Assembly: GCA_033239005.1 (NCBI GenBank)
Contig: BSQZ01000004.1
Coordinates: forward strand, 12,370,507 to 12,434,506
From: Lamellibrachia satsuma
Taxonomy: Eukaryota; Annelida; Polychaeta; Sabellida; Siboglinidae
DNA length: 64,000 bases
Reading direction: 5' to 3'
Position 1 is the first letter of the stretch, and each line of letters starts with the position of its first letter. Under the pieces are notes generated by a model that was given only the letters and a program-made list of their open reading frames with translations, had not been told where the DNA came from and did no database searches. Below, piece by piece: positions 35,346-50,330 of this stretch. The position numbers and the translations under genes are program-made.

Positions 35346-35815
35346 ATCCCGCCAATGCGTGCACATGTTGCATAACTGGTGCATGTCCTACATATTAGGC
35401 CTATAATTTCCAACCCTCCCGGATTTGTTACGTAACTACCGTCCTCCCGGAAAACAAGGTCTCTCGGATTGTTGGCTGTAAAAAAATAAATTTAGATTTG
35501 TAGGACACTTTAACCGGGAGTTCCCTTCGCTCGCGTTTTACCACAGCACGTATTTACGTTTTAACGATCAGCGCGCCACAAACATGTGTACACATTGCAC
35601 TGCCATCTAGCGAATGCAGTGTACTCTAGCCTCCATCGAGGCGCCGCAATGTTTCGCGCGCAAAGTCGAGTTCACGAAAGGGCGCGAGAATCAGACCGAT
35701 CGAGACGCAAAGACGAACGCGTCTGACGATTTCTAGGATGGGGTGGGGCCGTGTAATCTAATTTGATTGGATGGTTTTGCCACAACATCGATTTTCCCCT
35801 CAGAAGATTTTTTTG

Positions 35816-36040
35816 TATTGTATTGTATTGTATTGTATTGTATTGTATTGTATTGTATTGTATTGTATTGTATTCAGTTCCAACAGGTTCGAAGACAGAG
35901 TAACATGACTGATAACAAAATATAAGAACAATACGTATAAATAATAAAAACAGTAAGAACAATAGTTGTAATAAGGGTATAAAACCACACAATACCGCCA
36001 TTACTAACATAGCAAGCTAAGGCATTATCATTAAAATATA
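35816..36040 (-). mobile_element. LINE 3' end with pentanucleotide tail (outer element of the nest)
   Basis: Read on the minus strand, the sequence just left of the DNA transposon is a 3' UTR that ends in about 12 tandem copies of a pentamer (plus strand TATTG, 35816-35875). The coding part of the same LINE lies on the other side of the transposon (39433-39865). Joining both at the TA duplication gives a continuous LINE C-terminus plus 3' UTR. Confidence 0.7.
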
Positions 36041-36699
36041 GGGGAGAGTTTTCGGGATTGGACCAGTTCCTCGAACGGACAGGTGCAGTATATTCCATGT
36101 TACTGTATACCGTGGCATCCTCTATCGATTATGTCACTCATCAGTGGCATTTCAGATGACACGGTAAGTTTCGACGAAATAGCAGTACTTTTTAAATATT
36201 TATCACCGAAAGTATGTTTTCTATGTCCCCGACATAATAATCAGGCCGTGATCAGTCATCAGTACAGCATCCTTGGTTATATTTACATGCCAAAATGTGT
36301 TTCCATCAAGAGTATAGGAGCCCAACGTATGTGGCGATAATAAGAAATTTAAAGTTGATGTCGTCTTCTTGTGATGACAACGCACTATTTTTAACACATG
36401 AAATTCCACGAGTGGACCACTGCAGTTGCCACAGTTGGACCAGTGACTCACATAAGGGTATGCCATCATTAGATGTGTGTAATTATTCCAACACAGTTTA
36501 CTGATTACCAGAAAGTAATATTAGACAAGGGAGCAATTATAATAATGCAAATAAAGGAAGTTGCTAAGTGGTCCAATCGAGGGAACTTGTAACAGAACAC
36601 ATTTTGTCACAGGTAAATATACATTGTTTAAAACTACCAAATACTTTATTAGGGTTTATATAAATTTAGTGTCAATGGTCATATATAAACGGAAGAGGA

Positions 36700-37110
36700 T
36701 AAAAATAGAACTGGCAAATGGTGGACCTCCGGGGGCAAAGGCTGGATGTACAATGAGGGGTTTGTTATTTGACTGTGACATTTTGTTAAACCAACGAAGG
36801 AGGAGACTGATATAGCTCGGGAAGCTGGAATGGCCTTGGTCTCACTTCCGCCACACACGACTCACCGATTCCAGCCTTTGGATGGGGCCTTTTTCGGACC
36901 GTTTGGAAATGATGAATTGAGGATGTGGATGAGAGAACATGTAGGCAAACCAGTGACAACATTGCAAGTCGCCGAAATTCTTAATGTGGTGTACAGAAAA
37001 GCGGCATCCGTCCAGAATGCTGTTAATGGCTTCAGGAAGGCAGGTCTGTGGTCATTGACCATAATACGTATTCCAAGACTCCGACTTCGCTGCTGCTATG
37101 GTAACTAACG
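36700..37110 (+). pseudogene. Tigger-like DDE transposase remnant
   Basis: The C-terminal part of the catalytic domain and what follows is readable from about 36829: VSLPPHTTHRFQPLDGAFFG, VGKPVTTLQVAEILNVVYRK and AVNGFRKAGLWSL, the standard ending of pogo-type DDE_1 transposases. Just upstream, NGGPPGAKAGC and KPTKEETDIA in other frames are pieces of the same domain. The block that should contain the second catalytic Asp (usually DGHxSH) is missing between these pieces, so the protein is inactive. Confidence 0.85.
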
Positions 37111-37867
37111 TAATCATGGAAGCTGCACAAGAACACAACCCTATGTTACCTGTGACCCCATCTGTTGCAGCTCCAGCACTGGCAGCAGTTGCCATGGTGA
37201 TTGCACAAGAGCACAACCCTTACGCCACCTCTGACACTAGTTGTTGCAGCTTCAGCACTGACAGCTGTTGCCATGGCAGCTGTACCAGATTTATGCCCAC
37301 CGAAGAAAGAAACTAGCTAAACAAAGCTAAATCGGACCGGAGATAGCTACACCTACTAGGCCTACACCCATCCAAGAGCCCAGTACTTCTAAGACCACTG
37401 CAACTAAATCGAGAGCACACAACAGTTCTGATCCACCCAAACCTAGTCGATTGCAGCTCATCAAAGACATCGAAAGCTGCAGAACTGGTCAATGGTGCAC
37501 CATTTTGTAGGATGGTAAAATCTACCCCGGCATAATGCGATGAGTCGTGGATGTGACGAAAGAAACTGTGGCGGTGCAGTGCGTGTAAATTGTGGGACAG
37601 AACAGGTTCCGATGGCCTCTGAAGGATGACACAGCAGTATACGAATTGCAGTTGACACTATGCAGGCATAGTACGACAAGTAACGGATGTGATGAAATAA
37701 TCTATTGTGCCAGTGCATGCAGTTGCGAGACAGAACATGTGGTGATGGGCTCTAAAGGATGTCGATCATTTCCGCTGGCCTATTCCGGAGCCATTGACAG
37801 AAGACTATGAACATTAGGCCCAGTTAACATTTCATTTGACTATTGATTAACTCAATGTTTCTAATGA

Positions 37868-38963
37868 ACACTGAATCTGAATCTGAAGATCCCACTGCAT
37901 TTGTTGTACGTGGGTGCATCACATAAGCCGATCACGGCTATTAATGTTACGTTTAGTGTGTCGTAGCGCATTTGGATGAATAAAAAACTTTATAAAACAT
38001 AGTTAAAATAATAAAAACACGGAGAAGGTTGCTGACCGTTTAATGCAACCCTTTGACTCCCAACTGCAGACGACAAGGCGTTGGGTGTGGGCAGGTTGAT
38101 GATGTCATCTATGAGGGTGTTCCATTCGATGACGGTCTTTACAAAAAATGAGCCTCTATGTTGGTCAGTCTTGGAAGGGGTCATTGGTCAGTCTTGGTAG
38201 GTGGTACTTTGAAGCAGCGGCTGTTGTTGTTTGCTTGTCTTTGTAGAATGTTGTGAGTTTCGTACCACTCGTAGGTGGTGGGTGGGATCCTACGTCTGTT
38301 TCTGTTGGCTGCTGTGAGGAAGGCGTCCGCAGGTAGGCCTTTTGCTATCTTGTACAGCATTATCAGCCTAAGTTGCTTGCGTCGTTCTTCCAAGGGTGGG
38401 AGGTTGAGGAAGCCAAGCATCCTGCCAATGCATCCAGGTTCCCGAGATCTGTAGTCCCTAGTGATGAAGCGTGCAGCCTGACGTTGAATGCGTTCAAGCT
38501 TTTTCGTGTCTTGTTTGAGGTAGGGGTCCTACACTATCACCACCCCATATTCCAGGGTGGATCTAACGAGAGCGATGTATGCAAGGCGTCGACACTAAGA
38601 GATTCCGGCGTAGGAAGCCAAGCGTTGATCCAGCTTTCTTGCTCAGAACACTTCAGGGCGGCAGAGATATGGATGCTGATGTATGAGTTTTGCTCTACAT
38701 GTTTGAGAATGGTGCCCCCGAGTCTATAGTAGAAGTGTGATCTGGGCTTGGTGGAGAGGACGTAGCACTTCTGCGCGTTGAAGCGCATCCCCCACCGGGC
38801 TGCTCATTACTCGAGGTCCTTGAGGTCGGACTGCAGGGTGAGGTGATCTTGAAAGGAGCGGACCTCCCGAGAGAGCAGGCAGTCATCCGCGAAGAGTCAT
38901 ACTGTGGACTTCACGGTGTCCGGCAGATCATTGATGTGGCACAGGAAAAGTAATGAGCCAAAC
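37868..38963 (-). mobile_element. LINE fragment (3' half), innermost element of the nest
   Basis: On the minus strand the frame reads LLFLCHINDLPDTVKST, the catalytic FADDCLL, WGMRFNAQKCYVLSTKPRSH, then MLGFLNLPPLEERRKQLRLI and FFVKTVIEWNTL near the C-terminus, followed by a 3' end of GATCTTCAGATTCAGATTCAG type. It is 5'-truncated within the RT. A stop after STV and frame changes at 38530 and 38180 make it inactive. The family differs from the other LINEs in the window (Jockey/CR1-like; clade not fixed). Confidence 0.82.
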
Positions 38964-39432
38964 ACTATATTTTACTCATGTATTAATTCAAAGTTTGGTC
39001 TACATAATTTGTTTGTTTGTCCAGTCGAAGAAGACATGGGACATTGTGTAGGGTGGATGGAACTACAAAGATTATTATTAGTATACTGTATTTAACTAAT
39101 GATAACAATTATTGTTATAATGAACACTATATGTTACTTATGTATCAGTTCATAATTATGCTTAGTCCTATATATAATCATTTTATTTTTGGTCCAATCG
39201 AAGACGTTGGGTGGTCCAATCGAGGAAACCGTGGCCACGATTGGACAGTTTTGTTATTTTTTTAAATACATTTTTTTAAAAATTCATCAATGATTTTCTT
39301 GTGATTAATAGCTCGTTGTTGAAAATAGAATATAAACTTTATGTTAGTATATTGTTTACATCAATTCCATTTGTTTTCGCGTCTATATTCAAGTTTATCG
39401 TTAGGGGTCCCAATCCCGGCAACTCTCCCCTA

Positions 39433-39988
<556 letters not shown>

Positions 39989-39989
39989 G

Positions 39990-41455
39990 CGTTTTTATTT
40001 TTTAACATACAAAGTGGGGGCAATGCCCCCAGCCCTTTCAATTGCCCCCAGTCAAACCAACTTGCCCCCCCAATGCATGCCCCCATTCTTCTTAACCAGC
40101 CCCTTGTATTAATGTAGGTCTTAATTTGTATTCTTTTTGTTGGTGTGTTTTAGTTAAATTTCATTGGTGGCAAAATCAAAAAAGTTCCAAAGTTAAAGAA
40201 GGGCAATATGTCTACAAAAGATCAATTTATTGATATGGGAATGTAATAGCATCATAGCAACAACAGTGACGTATTGCCGAATGGCTTCTTCATACAGTTC
40301 ATGCGAAGAACTGAAAACGTGCTTTGGCATAGCTATACCATAGCCATAGAAGTGTTTACTTATGACGTCAGTGTTCCGGTTCTAGAATAGCTAATGATTA
40401 TGTATATGTAAATATGTGTACCTGCATGTTACTGTTTGTTTCAATTGTGTATAATTCAACAAGACGTGCCATCACATTTTACACGATTGAGCCGCGTGCA
40501 ATCCAGTTCTTTACAGTGATGTTGAAATAGCTGTTAACATAAACCGGTGTCCTGACCGCGAAATTGCGAAACGTACCCGGTATAGCACAGGTGAGACTAA
40601 ACCTCGCCCATTCGCTATTACCACTGGTCGAGAGCGAGCGGGCGGGGATTAACGATGTATCAACAACCTGTCAGTCGGCTGTTTTTTGTTCAAATAATAA
40701 ATAAACCTGGCAAAGTGTGTGTAGTGTCCACCGAAAGCAATTGGAAACGTTTAACAACTATCACAAAATAATCACATTTTAATAATGATCCCTCTTGTAG
40801 GTAAGATGATTCAAACATCATAACAGCCATAAACCTGTCAGGGTAGATTTTGATTAAGGCAGTAACCTAGCCAATTCATTCTCCGCATCTTTGAGAAATC
40901 GAAATTTTAAGCATGGTAACTCAAATAAGCATATTGTATACATACTAAACAAATAAACTTTAAAATGTATGAGTAGTTGATAGTGTTCTACATGTGAGAT
41001 GGAAAGTTGGCGGTCAGCAGGGACATCAACTTTGGAAAATTGTTACTAAAAAGTTGGTGGTGCACATATTAACATAAAATGTAATCAACATTTGCACATG
41101 TCAGTTTTGGAAGTACGTATTTTCTATATTTTGATTTGTTATGTACTTAGCCAACCATTTCATTGATAGACGTGGTATACATGTTTTGTATTACTCTCTT
41201 TTCTGCCTTAAGCCTATATCTTCAGTATATTTATGTCTAGAGTCTAGAGCATGTCGCCGCTCGGATTGTAATTCCACTATACAAGTGTTTCAAATAGACA
41301 TGCTTTTCCTGAGTTAGTTATTACATTTAACCATTTAATTTGTCCAGGTCGATATCCTGCCAGTCATGCCTAAGAGAGACAGAAATGCAAAACGAAGACA
41401 AGAAGAGCTATAGAAATCTGCCGCAAAATGTCAACTCCTAGGACACAATTTTTCG
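39990..41455. other. Spacer between the two copies of the 3-kb duplication
   Basis: A C-rich repeat-like stretch with GGGGGCAATGCCCCC lies at 40016-40090. A CpG-richer part follows at 40480-40680 with a donor-like ACAG|GTGAGA at 40588. An acceptor-like TTTGTCCAG at 41340-41348 precedes the short ATG frame at 41366. A transcript spliced from about 40590 to 41348 into that ATG is conceivable but not demonstrated. Confidence 0.4.
41366..41413 (+). pseudogene. Possible transposase N-terminus (15 codons)
   Basis: MPKRDRNAKRRQEEL and a stop. A short basic start beginning MP-R/K is usual for pogo/Tigger transposases, and about 45 bp later the sequence joins the part shared with the first copy (KEETDIA). 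This suggests an internally deleted Tigger copy that kept its start codon. No left terminal inverted repeat was found upstream. Confidence 0.4.
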
Positions 41456-41490
41456 ACGAAGGAGGAGACTGATATAGCTCGGAAGCTGGA

Positions 41491-41769
41491 ATGGCCTTGG
41501 TCTCACTTCCGCCACACACGACTCACCGATTCCAGCCTTTGGATGGGGCCTTTTTCGGACCGTTTGGAAATGATGAATTGAGGATGTGGATGAGAGAACA
41601 TGTAGGCAAACCAGTGACAACATGGCAAGTCGCCGAAATTCTTAATGTGGCGTACAGAAAAGCGGCATCCGTCCAGAATGCTGTTAATGGCTTCAGGAAG
41701 GCAGGTCTGTGGTCATTGACCATAATGCGTATTCCAAGACTCCGACTTCGCTGCTGCTATGGTAACTAA
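41491..41769 (+). pseudogene. Tigger-like transposase remnant, second copy
   Basis: Differs from the copy at 36830-37108 by a few residues only (for example WQVAEILNVAYRK instead of LQVAEILNVVYRK). It is the same 3' portion of the DDE domain and is non-functional. Confidence 0.85.
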
Positions 41770-42529
41770 CGTAATCACGGAAGCTGCACAAGAACACAAC
41801 CCTATGTTACCTGTGACCCCATCTGTTGCAGCTCCAGCACTGGCAGCTGTTGCCATGGTGATTGCACAAGAGCACAACCCTTACGCCACCTCTGACACTA
41901 GTTGTTGCAGCTTCAGCACTGACAGCTGTTGCCATGGCAGCTGTACCAGATTTATGCCCACCGAAGAAAGAAACTAGCTAAACAAAGCTAAATCGGACCG
42001 GAGATAGCTACACCTACTAGGCCTACACCCATCCAAGAGCCCAGTACTTCTAAGACCACTGCAACTAAATCGAGAGCACACAACAGTTCTGATCCACCCA
42101 AACCTAGTCGATTGCAGCTCATCAAAGACATCGAAAGCTGCAGAACTGGTCAATGGTGCACCATTTTGTAGGATGGTAAAATCTACCCAGGCTTAATGCG
42201 ATGAGTCGTGGATGTGACGAAAGAAACTGTGGCGGTGCAGTGCGTGTAAATTGTGGGACAGAACAGGTTCCGATGGCCTCTGAAGGATGACACAGCAGTA
42301 TACGAATTGCAGTTGACACTATGCAGGCATAGTACGACAAGTAACGGATGTGATGAAATAATCTATTGTGCCAGTGCATGCAGTTGCGAGACAGAACATG
42401 TGGTGATGGGCTCTAAAGGATGTCGATCATTTCCGCTGGCCTATTCCGGAGCCATTGACAGAAGACTATGAACATTAGGCCCAGTTAACATTTCATTTGA
42501 CTATTGATTAACTCAATGTTTCTAATGAA

Positions 42530-43622
42530 CACTGAATCTGAATCTGAAGATCCCACTGAATTTGTTGTACGTGGGTGCATCACATAAGCCGATCACGGCT
42601 ATTAATGTTACGTTTAGTGTGTCGTAGCGCATTTGGATGAATAAAAAAACTTTATAAAACATAGTTAAAATAATAAAAACACGGAGAAGGTTGCTGACCG
42701 TTTAATGCAACCCTTTGACTCCCAACTGCAGACGACAAGGCGTTGGGTGTGGGCAGGTTGATGATGTCATCTATGAGGGTGTTCCATTCGATGACGGTCT
42801 TTACAAAAAATGAGCCTCTATGTTGGTCAGTCTTGGAAGGGGTCATTGGTTAGTCTTGGTAGGGGGTACTTTGAAGCAGCGGCTGTTGTTGTTTGCTTGT
42901 CTTTGTAAAATGTTGTGAGTTTCGTACCACTCGTAGGTGGTGGGTGGGATCCTACGTCTGTTTCTGTTGGCTGCTGTGAAGAAGGCGTCCGCAGGTAGGC
43001 CTTTTGCTATCTTGTACAGCATTATCAGCCTAAGTTGCTTGCGTCGTTCTTCCAAGGGTGGGAGGTCGAGGAAGCCAAGCATCCGGCCAATGCATCCAGG
43101 TTCCCGAGATCTGTAGTCTCTAGTGATGAAGCGTGCAGCCTGACGTTGAATGCGTTCAAGCTTTTTCGTGTCTTGTTTGAGGTAGGGGTCCTACACTACC
43201 ACCCCATATTCCAGGGTGGATCTAACGAGAGCGATGTACGCAAGGCGTCGACACTAAGAGATTCCGGCGTAGGAAGCCAAGCGTTGATCCAGCTTTCTTG
43301 CTCAGACCACTTCAGGGCGGCAGAGATATGGATGCTGATGTATGAGTTTTGCTCTACATGTTTGAGAATGGTGCCCCCGAGTCTATAGTAGAAGTGTGAT
43401 CTGGGCTTGGTGGAGAGGACGTAGCACTTCTGCTCGTTGAAGCGCATCCCCCACCGGGCTGCCCATTCCTCGAAGTCCTTGAGGCCGGACTGTAGGGTGA
43501 GGTGATCTTGAAAGGAGCGGCCCTCCCGATAGAGAAGGCAGTCATCCGCGAAGAGTCATACTGTGGACTTCACGGTGTCCGGCAGATCATTGATGTGGCA
43601 CAGGAAAAGTAATGAGCCAAAC
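42530..43622 (-). mobile_element. Inner LINE fragment, second copy
   Basis: Counterpart of 37868-38963, with the same stop positions and frame changes, so these disablements predate the duplication. A 3-bp deletion near 43197 relative to the first copy restores nothing. Some copy-specific substitutions change residues (for example DLPPLEERR for NLPPLEERR). Confidence 0.82.
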
Positions 43623-44526
43623 ACTATATTTTACTCATGTATTAATTCAAAGTTTGGTCTACATAATTTGTTTGTTTGTCCAGTCGAAGAAGACATGGGA
43701 CATTGTGTAGGGTGGATGGAACTACAAAGATTATTATTAGTATACTGTATTTAACTAATGATAACAATTATTGCTATGATGAACACTATATGTTACTTAT
43801 GTATCAGTTCATAATTATGCTTAGTCCTATATATAATCATTTTATTTTTGGTCCAATCGAAGACATTGGGTGGTCCAATCGAGGAAACCGTGGCCACGAT
43901 TGGACAGTTTTGTTATTTTTTTAAATACATTTTTTTTTAAAATTCATCAATGATTTTCTTGTGATTAATAGCTCGTTGTTGAAAATAGAATATAAACTTT
44001 ATATTAGCATATTGTTTACATCAATTCCATTTGTTTTCGCGTCTATATTCAAGTTTATCGTTAGGTCCCAATCCCGGCAACTCTCCCCTATATAGAAATG
44101 TTTTTGAATTACAGATCTGAAAGTATTGGCTCCTATAAATATATCACAAGTTGGTTCAGTTAAATACAATTTGTTGAAAGTAGTCACACATCTGTTTAAA
44201 ACTGAGTATTTCCTAATGTTGATTCTGCTATTGGACATTCTAAAAGGAGTGTAGTTTCGTAGAGATCTCGAAGGACAATGATATTGGATATTTCCAACCA
44301 GATAGGACAAATCTAGATGAGCAAGAGTGCACACACTTATGTAGAAAGATCAGATCTGCAACTTGCCTACGATGTTGAAGGGACGGTAGTCTAAACTGAT
44401 GGCAAAGCGAAGGATAATTGTCAGTGGAGTACTGTATTTTGGATTTTTAACACTTAATGCTTTTGTCGTCAAAAGTACGTTGCCGCGGATTCCAAATAAC
44501 ACTGCAATACTCCAACCGGCTTCTGA

Positions 44527-44672
<146 letters not shown>

Positions 44673-45406
44673 TCGCAAAGCTTGTACATCGGTAAATATT
44701 GTGGAAACACGCTTAATGAAACCACACATATTAAAAGCTTTAGAGACATTGTAACTAATGACTTTTAAAATTCAAATTACTAGTCAATGTGACTCCAGTG
44801 ACCCTTGGTAGAGACTGGCAAACTATGGTTACAAACACACTCAAATAGCAACGGGAGATGGTGCTTGTGAAGACACTTGGTTTGGTAATTAGTGCTCTTT
44901 ATGCAGTTAATTGCAAACTATTCAAAGCGTCATTTACCAAAGTAGTTGTTATTTTGTTAATCAATAACAGTTAAAGCAACTAGTAGCAGAATACTCTTGC
45001 CGGGATACCGTATGTAAGAAAGGCCTATCTGAACAAAATGGAAGGAATATCAATATATTTTTCGGAGTAGCTTTGAAAGCGGCGTGCTTTTTATGCAACC
45101 GATATCATGTAGACAATTATTTATGTAATTATCACTTAAAATAAAATTAATAATTTTTTTACACGTCCCCAGCTTGTTACTGACGGAAGTATTTGAATTA
45201 AACAAAGACAATCCCCGAAAGATTACTGTTACAACAACAGATCTACACATATGAAATGACAAATTGAGATTGGTTAGATAAGAAAAGGAAAACCTACATA
45301 CGTAGTAAAACATGTACAACGAAATTCTTATGACCAGTCGAAGAAAGAGCCACTTCTTCTCACCAAAAGAAAAAAGTCCAACTGAAGCGTATACATTACA
45401 GGGGCG
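44673..45406. other. No recognisable gene
   Basis: A short open stretch directly after the CA run ([17 protein letters not shown]) has no recognised family. Otherwise AT-rich non-coding sequence. Confidence 0.4.
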
Positions 45407-45583
45407 TAACCAATATTTTGAAAAGGGCTGATTAAATCGGTGTCCGGTTGAAAAATGGTGTGCCTGGCTGAAAAGCGGGTACCCGGCTAAAAAGGAGAGT
45501 TTCTTAGAAAAAGGAGTTCCCTTGTGAAAGAGGGTGACCGGGCACCCATGAGACACATTCGGCTTCGCCCTTGCAGTTTCTAG
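45407..45583. repeat. Degenerate 19-bp tandem repeat in a MITE-like segment
   Basis: Five consecutive 19-bp units between about 45437 and 45541 follow the pattern CC-GGCTGAAAA-G-GGT. The segment begins CAGGGGCGTAACC and ends GGCTTCGCCCTTG, which are roughly inverted (10 of 13 positions), as in short hAT-like elements. No matching target duplication was found. Confidence 0.5.
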
Positions 45584-46490
<907 letters not shown>

Positions 46491-46512
46491 GAGAGAGAGA
46501 GAGAGAGAGAGA
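46491..46512. repeat. (GA)n microsatellite
   Basis: Eleven GA units immediately before the reading frame of the next pseudogene. Confidence 0.95.
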
Positions 46513-46516
46513 AGGA

Positions 46517-47507
46517 GACTGGCTGCTCCATCTTGAAGCCTTCAATTTGATGATGCCGTACTTGTTCGCAGCAGGTCATGTTCATTATGCGCGGTATGGC
46601 TTATTCTACCTCCGATCCATGTAATCCCTCCCTGCCAATGTGCTAGGATATTTAATGAAGGGCGAGCATGCGATACGTACCGGACATCTGGAATGGAATC
46701 TAGAGTGATATGTACACAGAAACTACTTTCATGAGATATGGCCATGTTCACGGTGGTATCATCGGTATCACTCTCAAGCCTGAAACACTGAAAACAAGGG
46801 CGTTGAGTCTTCACATATGCAGCCACCTGGAGTCAAACCTTGCTGACATGGTTGAAGGTGAAAGATGTGCATTAAAAACAGCACAAAGAGGAAAGTAACA
46901 CAAGAATCACAAATGATGCACACAATAGAGAGGGACTATGAAGCAAACTTCAGATGTGCATCGATCCTCTTGACCGAGGAACACCCCATTGATATAGTGA
47001 ACATTGTGAGTGGAAGATTGGGCCCGTCATCAGTCAATGTACACAACGCTATTGAAATCGGAAGAGTTCAGATGCAAGAATTTGAAAGTACGCGGCCCGC
47101 AGGTTTCTACGACACAATACTGAAGAAAGTAACAACCATGACAAAGCAACATGCGTGGGTTGGAGAAGTAAAGGTTTAGACACCGGCCTGATTTACTCCC
47201 GGGTGATAGTGTTGTGACGTGGACATCAACGATGTTCTCTCACGTGAGTTGGCACCCATTACCACATCATTGTTCACAGAGGTTGGTTAAATGAGGATTT
47301 CAAAAGCCAAATCTGTCCTATAGAAACAACTTCAAGCTGAAGTGTCAGCAAGACATACATCAAATACAGACGTCACAGTCATCGATGGATCAGCTCTGCT
47401 CTGGGTGGTTCATTGGCCAACAGGTGGGACAGTGGAGGAGTTTGTGAACAATTTCAGAGGTCACATCGAAAGGCTACTGCGTAAAGGAGATGTGTACCTT
47501 GTACAGT
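46517..47507 (+). pseudogene. Broken copy of a multicopy invertebrate gene with a PIN-like stretch
   Basis: Successive frames read DWLLHLEAF, LFAAGHVHYARYGLFYLRSM, then HPIDIVNIVSGRLGPSSVNV and VHNAIEIGRVQMQEFE (46970-47090), a segment with RDIDINDVLSRELAPI-type text (about 47208-47260), and finally VTVIDGSALLWVVHWPTGGT to GDVYLV (about 47375-47505). From memory these belong, in this order, to a large family of uncharacterised proteins in cnidarians, lophotrochozoans and deuterostomes. The VIDGSALLW...YLVF pattern resembles the start of a PIN-like nuclease fold (inference). Several stops and shifts occur, and the protein is cut off where the fold's later acidic residues would follow. Confidence 0.55.
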
Positions 47508-47854
47508 TGTGAAATTCCAATTATAATTGGATATATCATCAAAATACTGGTATGGAGGCGGCCATATTGGATTTATGGAAAGAATAAAATTGCCCAAAGG
47601 TGACAAGGTGTCATCCAGGACTTTTTGAAAGTGTACAGCCTAGTCTTCCTAAATCAGCAGGAAACAACTATTGACCCCAAATCAACGTTTCACACACTTC
47701 TGCTGCACTATTGCCTTCATCTGCATCGGACGCATTGGCTTACATGAACCAGGAGTTGTAGATTTTTGTTTAGAAAGCGGTAGATTATGAGATTATGTAA
47801 AATGAAAAAAAATTAAATTGAAGAAAAAGCGGTAGTTCTACCGATATGGAGACT
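47508..47854. other. No recognisable gene
   Basis: Follows the pseudogene without recognisable continuation. Nothing supports a separate gene. Confidence 0.5.
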
Positions 47855-47895
47855 TAATATTGCTGTGTGTGAGGCCTGCTGTAAGCTCTTCTCAC
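47855..47895. repeat. Isolated unit of the 47-bp minisatellite
   Basis: ATTGCTGTGTGTGAGGCCTG and CTCTTCTCACATCTCC match the unit of the array that resumes at 48893. It lies on the other side of the inserted LINE. Confidence 0.85.
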
Positions 47896-48892
<997 letters not shown>

Positions 48893-49767
48893 TATCCATC
48901 AACTGCTGTGTGTAATGCCTACTCAATTATTCTCACATCTCCCCATCAACTGCTGTGTGTGAGGCCTAATCAACTCTTCTCACATCTCTTTATCAACTGC
49001 TATGTGTGAGGCCTACTCAACTCTTCTCACATATCTCCGCCAACTGCTGTGTGTGAGGCCTACTCAACTCTTCTAACATATCTTCATAAATTGCTATGTG
49101 TGAAGCCTACTCAACTCTTCTCATATCTCTCCATCAACTGCTACGTGTGAAGCCTACTCAACTCTTTTTACATCTCTCCATCAACTGCTGTGTGTGAGGC
49201 CTACTCAACTCTGCTCACATTTCTCCATCAACAGCTATGTGTGAGGCCTACTCAACTCTTCTCACATCTATCCATCAATTGCTATGTGTGAGGCCCACTC
49301 AATTCTTCTCACATCTCTTCATCAACTGCTATGTATGAGGCCTACTCAATTCTTCTCACATCTCTCCATCAACTGCTATGTATGAGGCCTACTCAATTCT
49401 TCTCACATCTCTCCATCAACTGCTCTTTGTGAGGCCTACTCAATTCTTCTCACATCTCTCCATCAACTGCTCTTTGTGAGGCCTACTCAACTCTTCTCAC
49501 ATCTCTCCATCAACTGCTGTGTGTGAGGCCTACTCAATTCTTCTCACATCTCTCCATCAACTGCTGTGTGTGAGGCCTACTCAATTCTTCTCACATCTCT
49601 CCATCAACTGCTATGTGTGAAGCCTACTCAACTCTTCTCACATCTCTCCATCAACTGCTATGTATGAGGCCTACTCAACGCTTCTCACATCTCTCCATCA
49701 ACTGCTGTGTGTGAGGCCTACTCAATTCTTCTCACATCTCTCCATCAACTGCTGTGTGTGAGGCCTT
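48893..49767. repeat. 47-bp minisatellite, about 18-19 copies
   Basis: Unit: CATCAACTGCTGTGTGTGAG then GCCTACTCAAYTCTTCTCAC then ATCTCTC. Units differ by a few substitutions, and the right-hand ones are more alike. It ends at GAGGCCT, 49767. Confidence 0.95.
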
Positions 49768-50330
49768 ATTAAACAGCACGAATGCTCAACATAACGACTG
49801 CGTCGCGCATTTAAAGTCCGGCATACACGTAACGACGCGACTGGTCTACAACAACATTTTGAGTCAGCGACGCGTCGCAAACGAGTTTGTCGAGAAGTGT
49901 ATGTATTCTCAAGACGCCATGTTGTTGTCGAAGACAGTTTTTACACAGTTTATGTCGAGTCGTAAAATATCAAACATGTTTGGTATTAAAGAGGATTGGT
50001 ACGTTTGTAAGAACATATAAATGTCGACCATTGTGTACGGACCCTAACGGCAAAGTTTTAGTAGTACGATTCGTTATCAGAGTGACGTCTACACTCGATA
50101 TTCACACGGCGATATTTACATTAGTTCGAGCACAGCCCTGACACATCAATGATAAAGAGCATCGCTGTCACCATGTCAGCATTCGACATGTTTAATCGGT
50201 CGTGACAATGCATGTGCCGTGTTCTCATACGGCGGCGTGCTTTTACTTACAAATAAATAAAACATGATGCGGCTAGTGCACCGAGAGCAAACGTTTAGGC
50301 CTACTATCAACTGACGTGGCTGAGGAAAAC
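49768..50330. other. Unrecognised segment with raised CpG
   Basis: An 88-codon open frame (49754-50020) includes LVYNNILSQRRVANEFVEKC and MSSRKISNMFGIKEDWYVCK. The composition is protein-like but not recognised; it could be a fragment of an element or a host exon. Confidence 0.3.

Larger units (their letters stand above)
36041..39430 (+). mobile_element. Pogo/Tigger-like DNA transposon with TA duplication
   Basis: The left end GGGGAGAGTTTTCGGGATTGG (first 20 of which start at 36041) and the right end, reverse complement GGGGAGAGTTGCCGGGATTG (ending 39430), form terminal inverted repeats. Both are flanked by TA (36039-36040 and 39431-39432), the duplication of the Tc1/mariner/pogo superfamily. 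A transposase remnant lies at 36700-37110. A third element, a LINE fragment, is inserted at 37868-38963; without it the transposon is about 2.3 kb. Near both ends the phrase GGTCCAATCGA is repeated, perhaps transposase-binding subterminal motifs. Confidence 0.85.
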
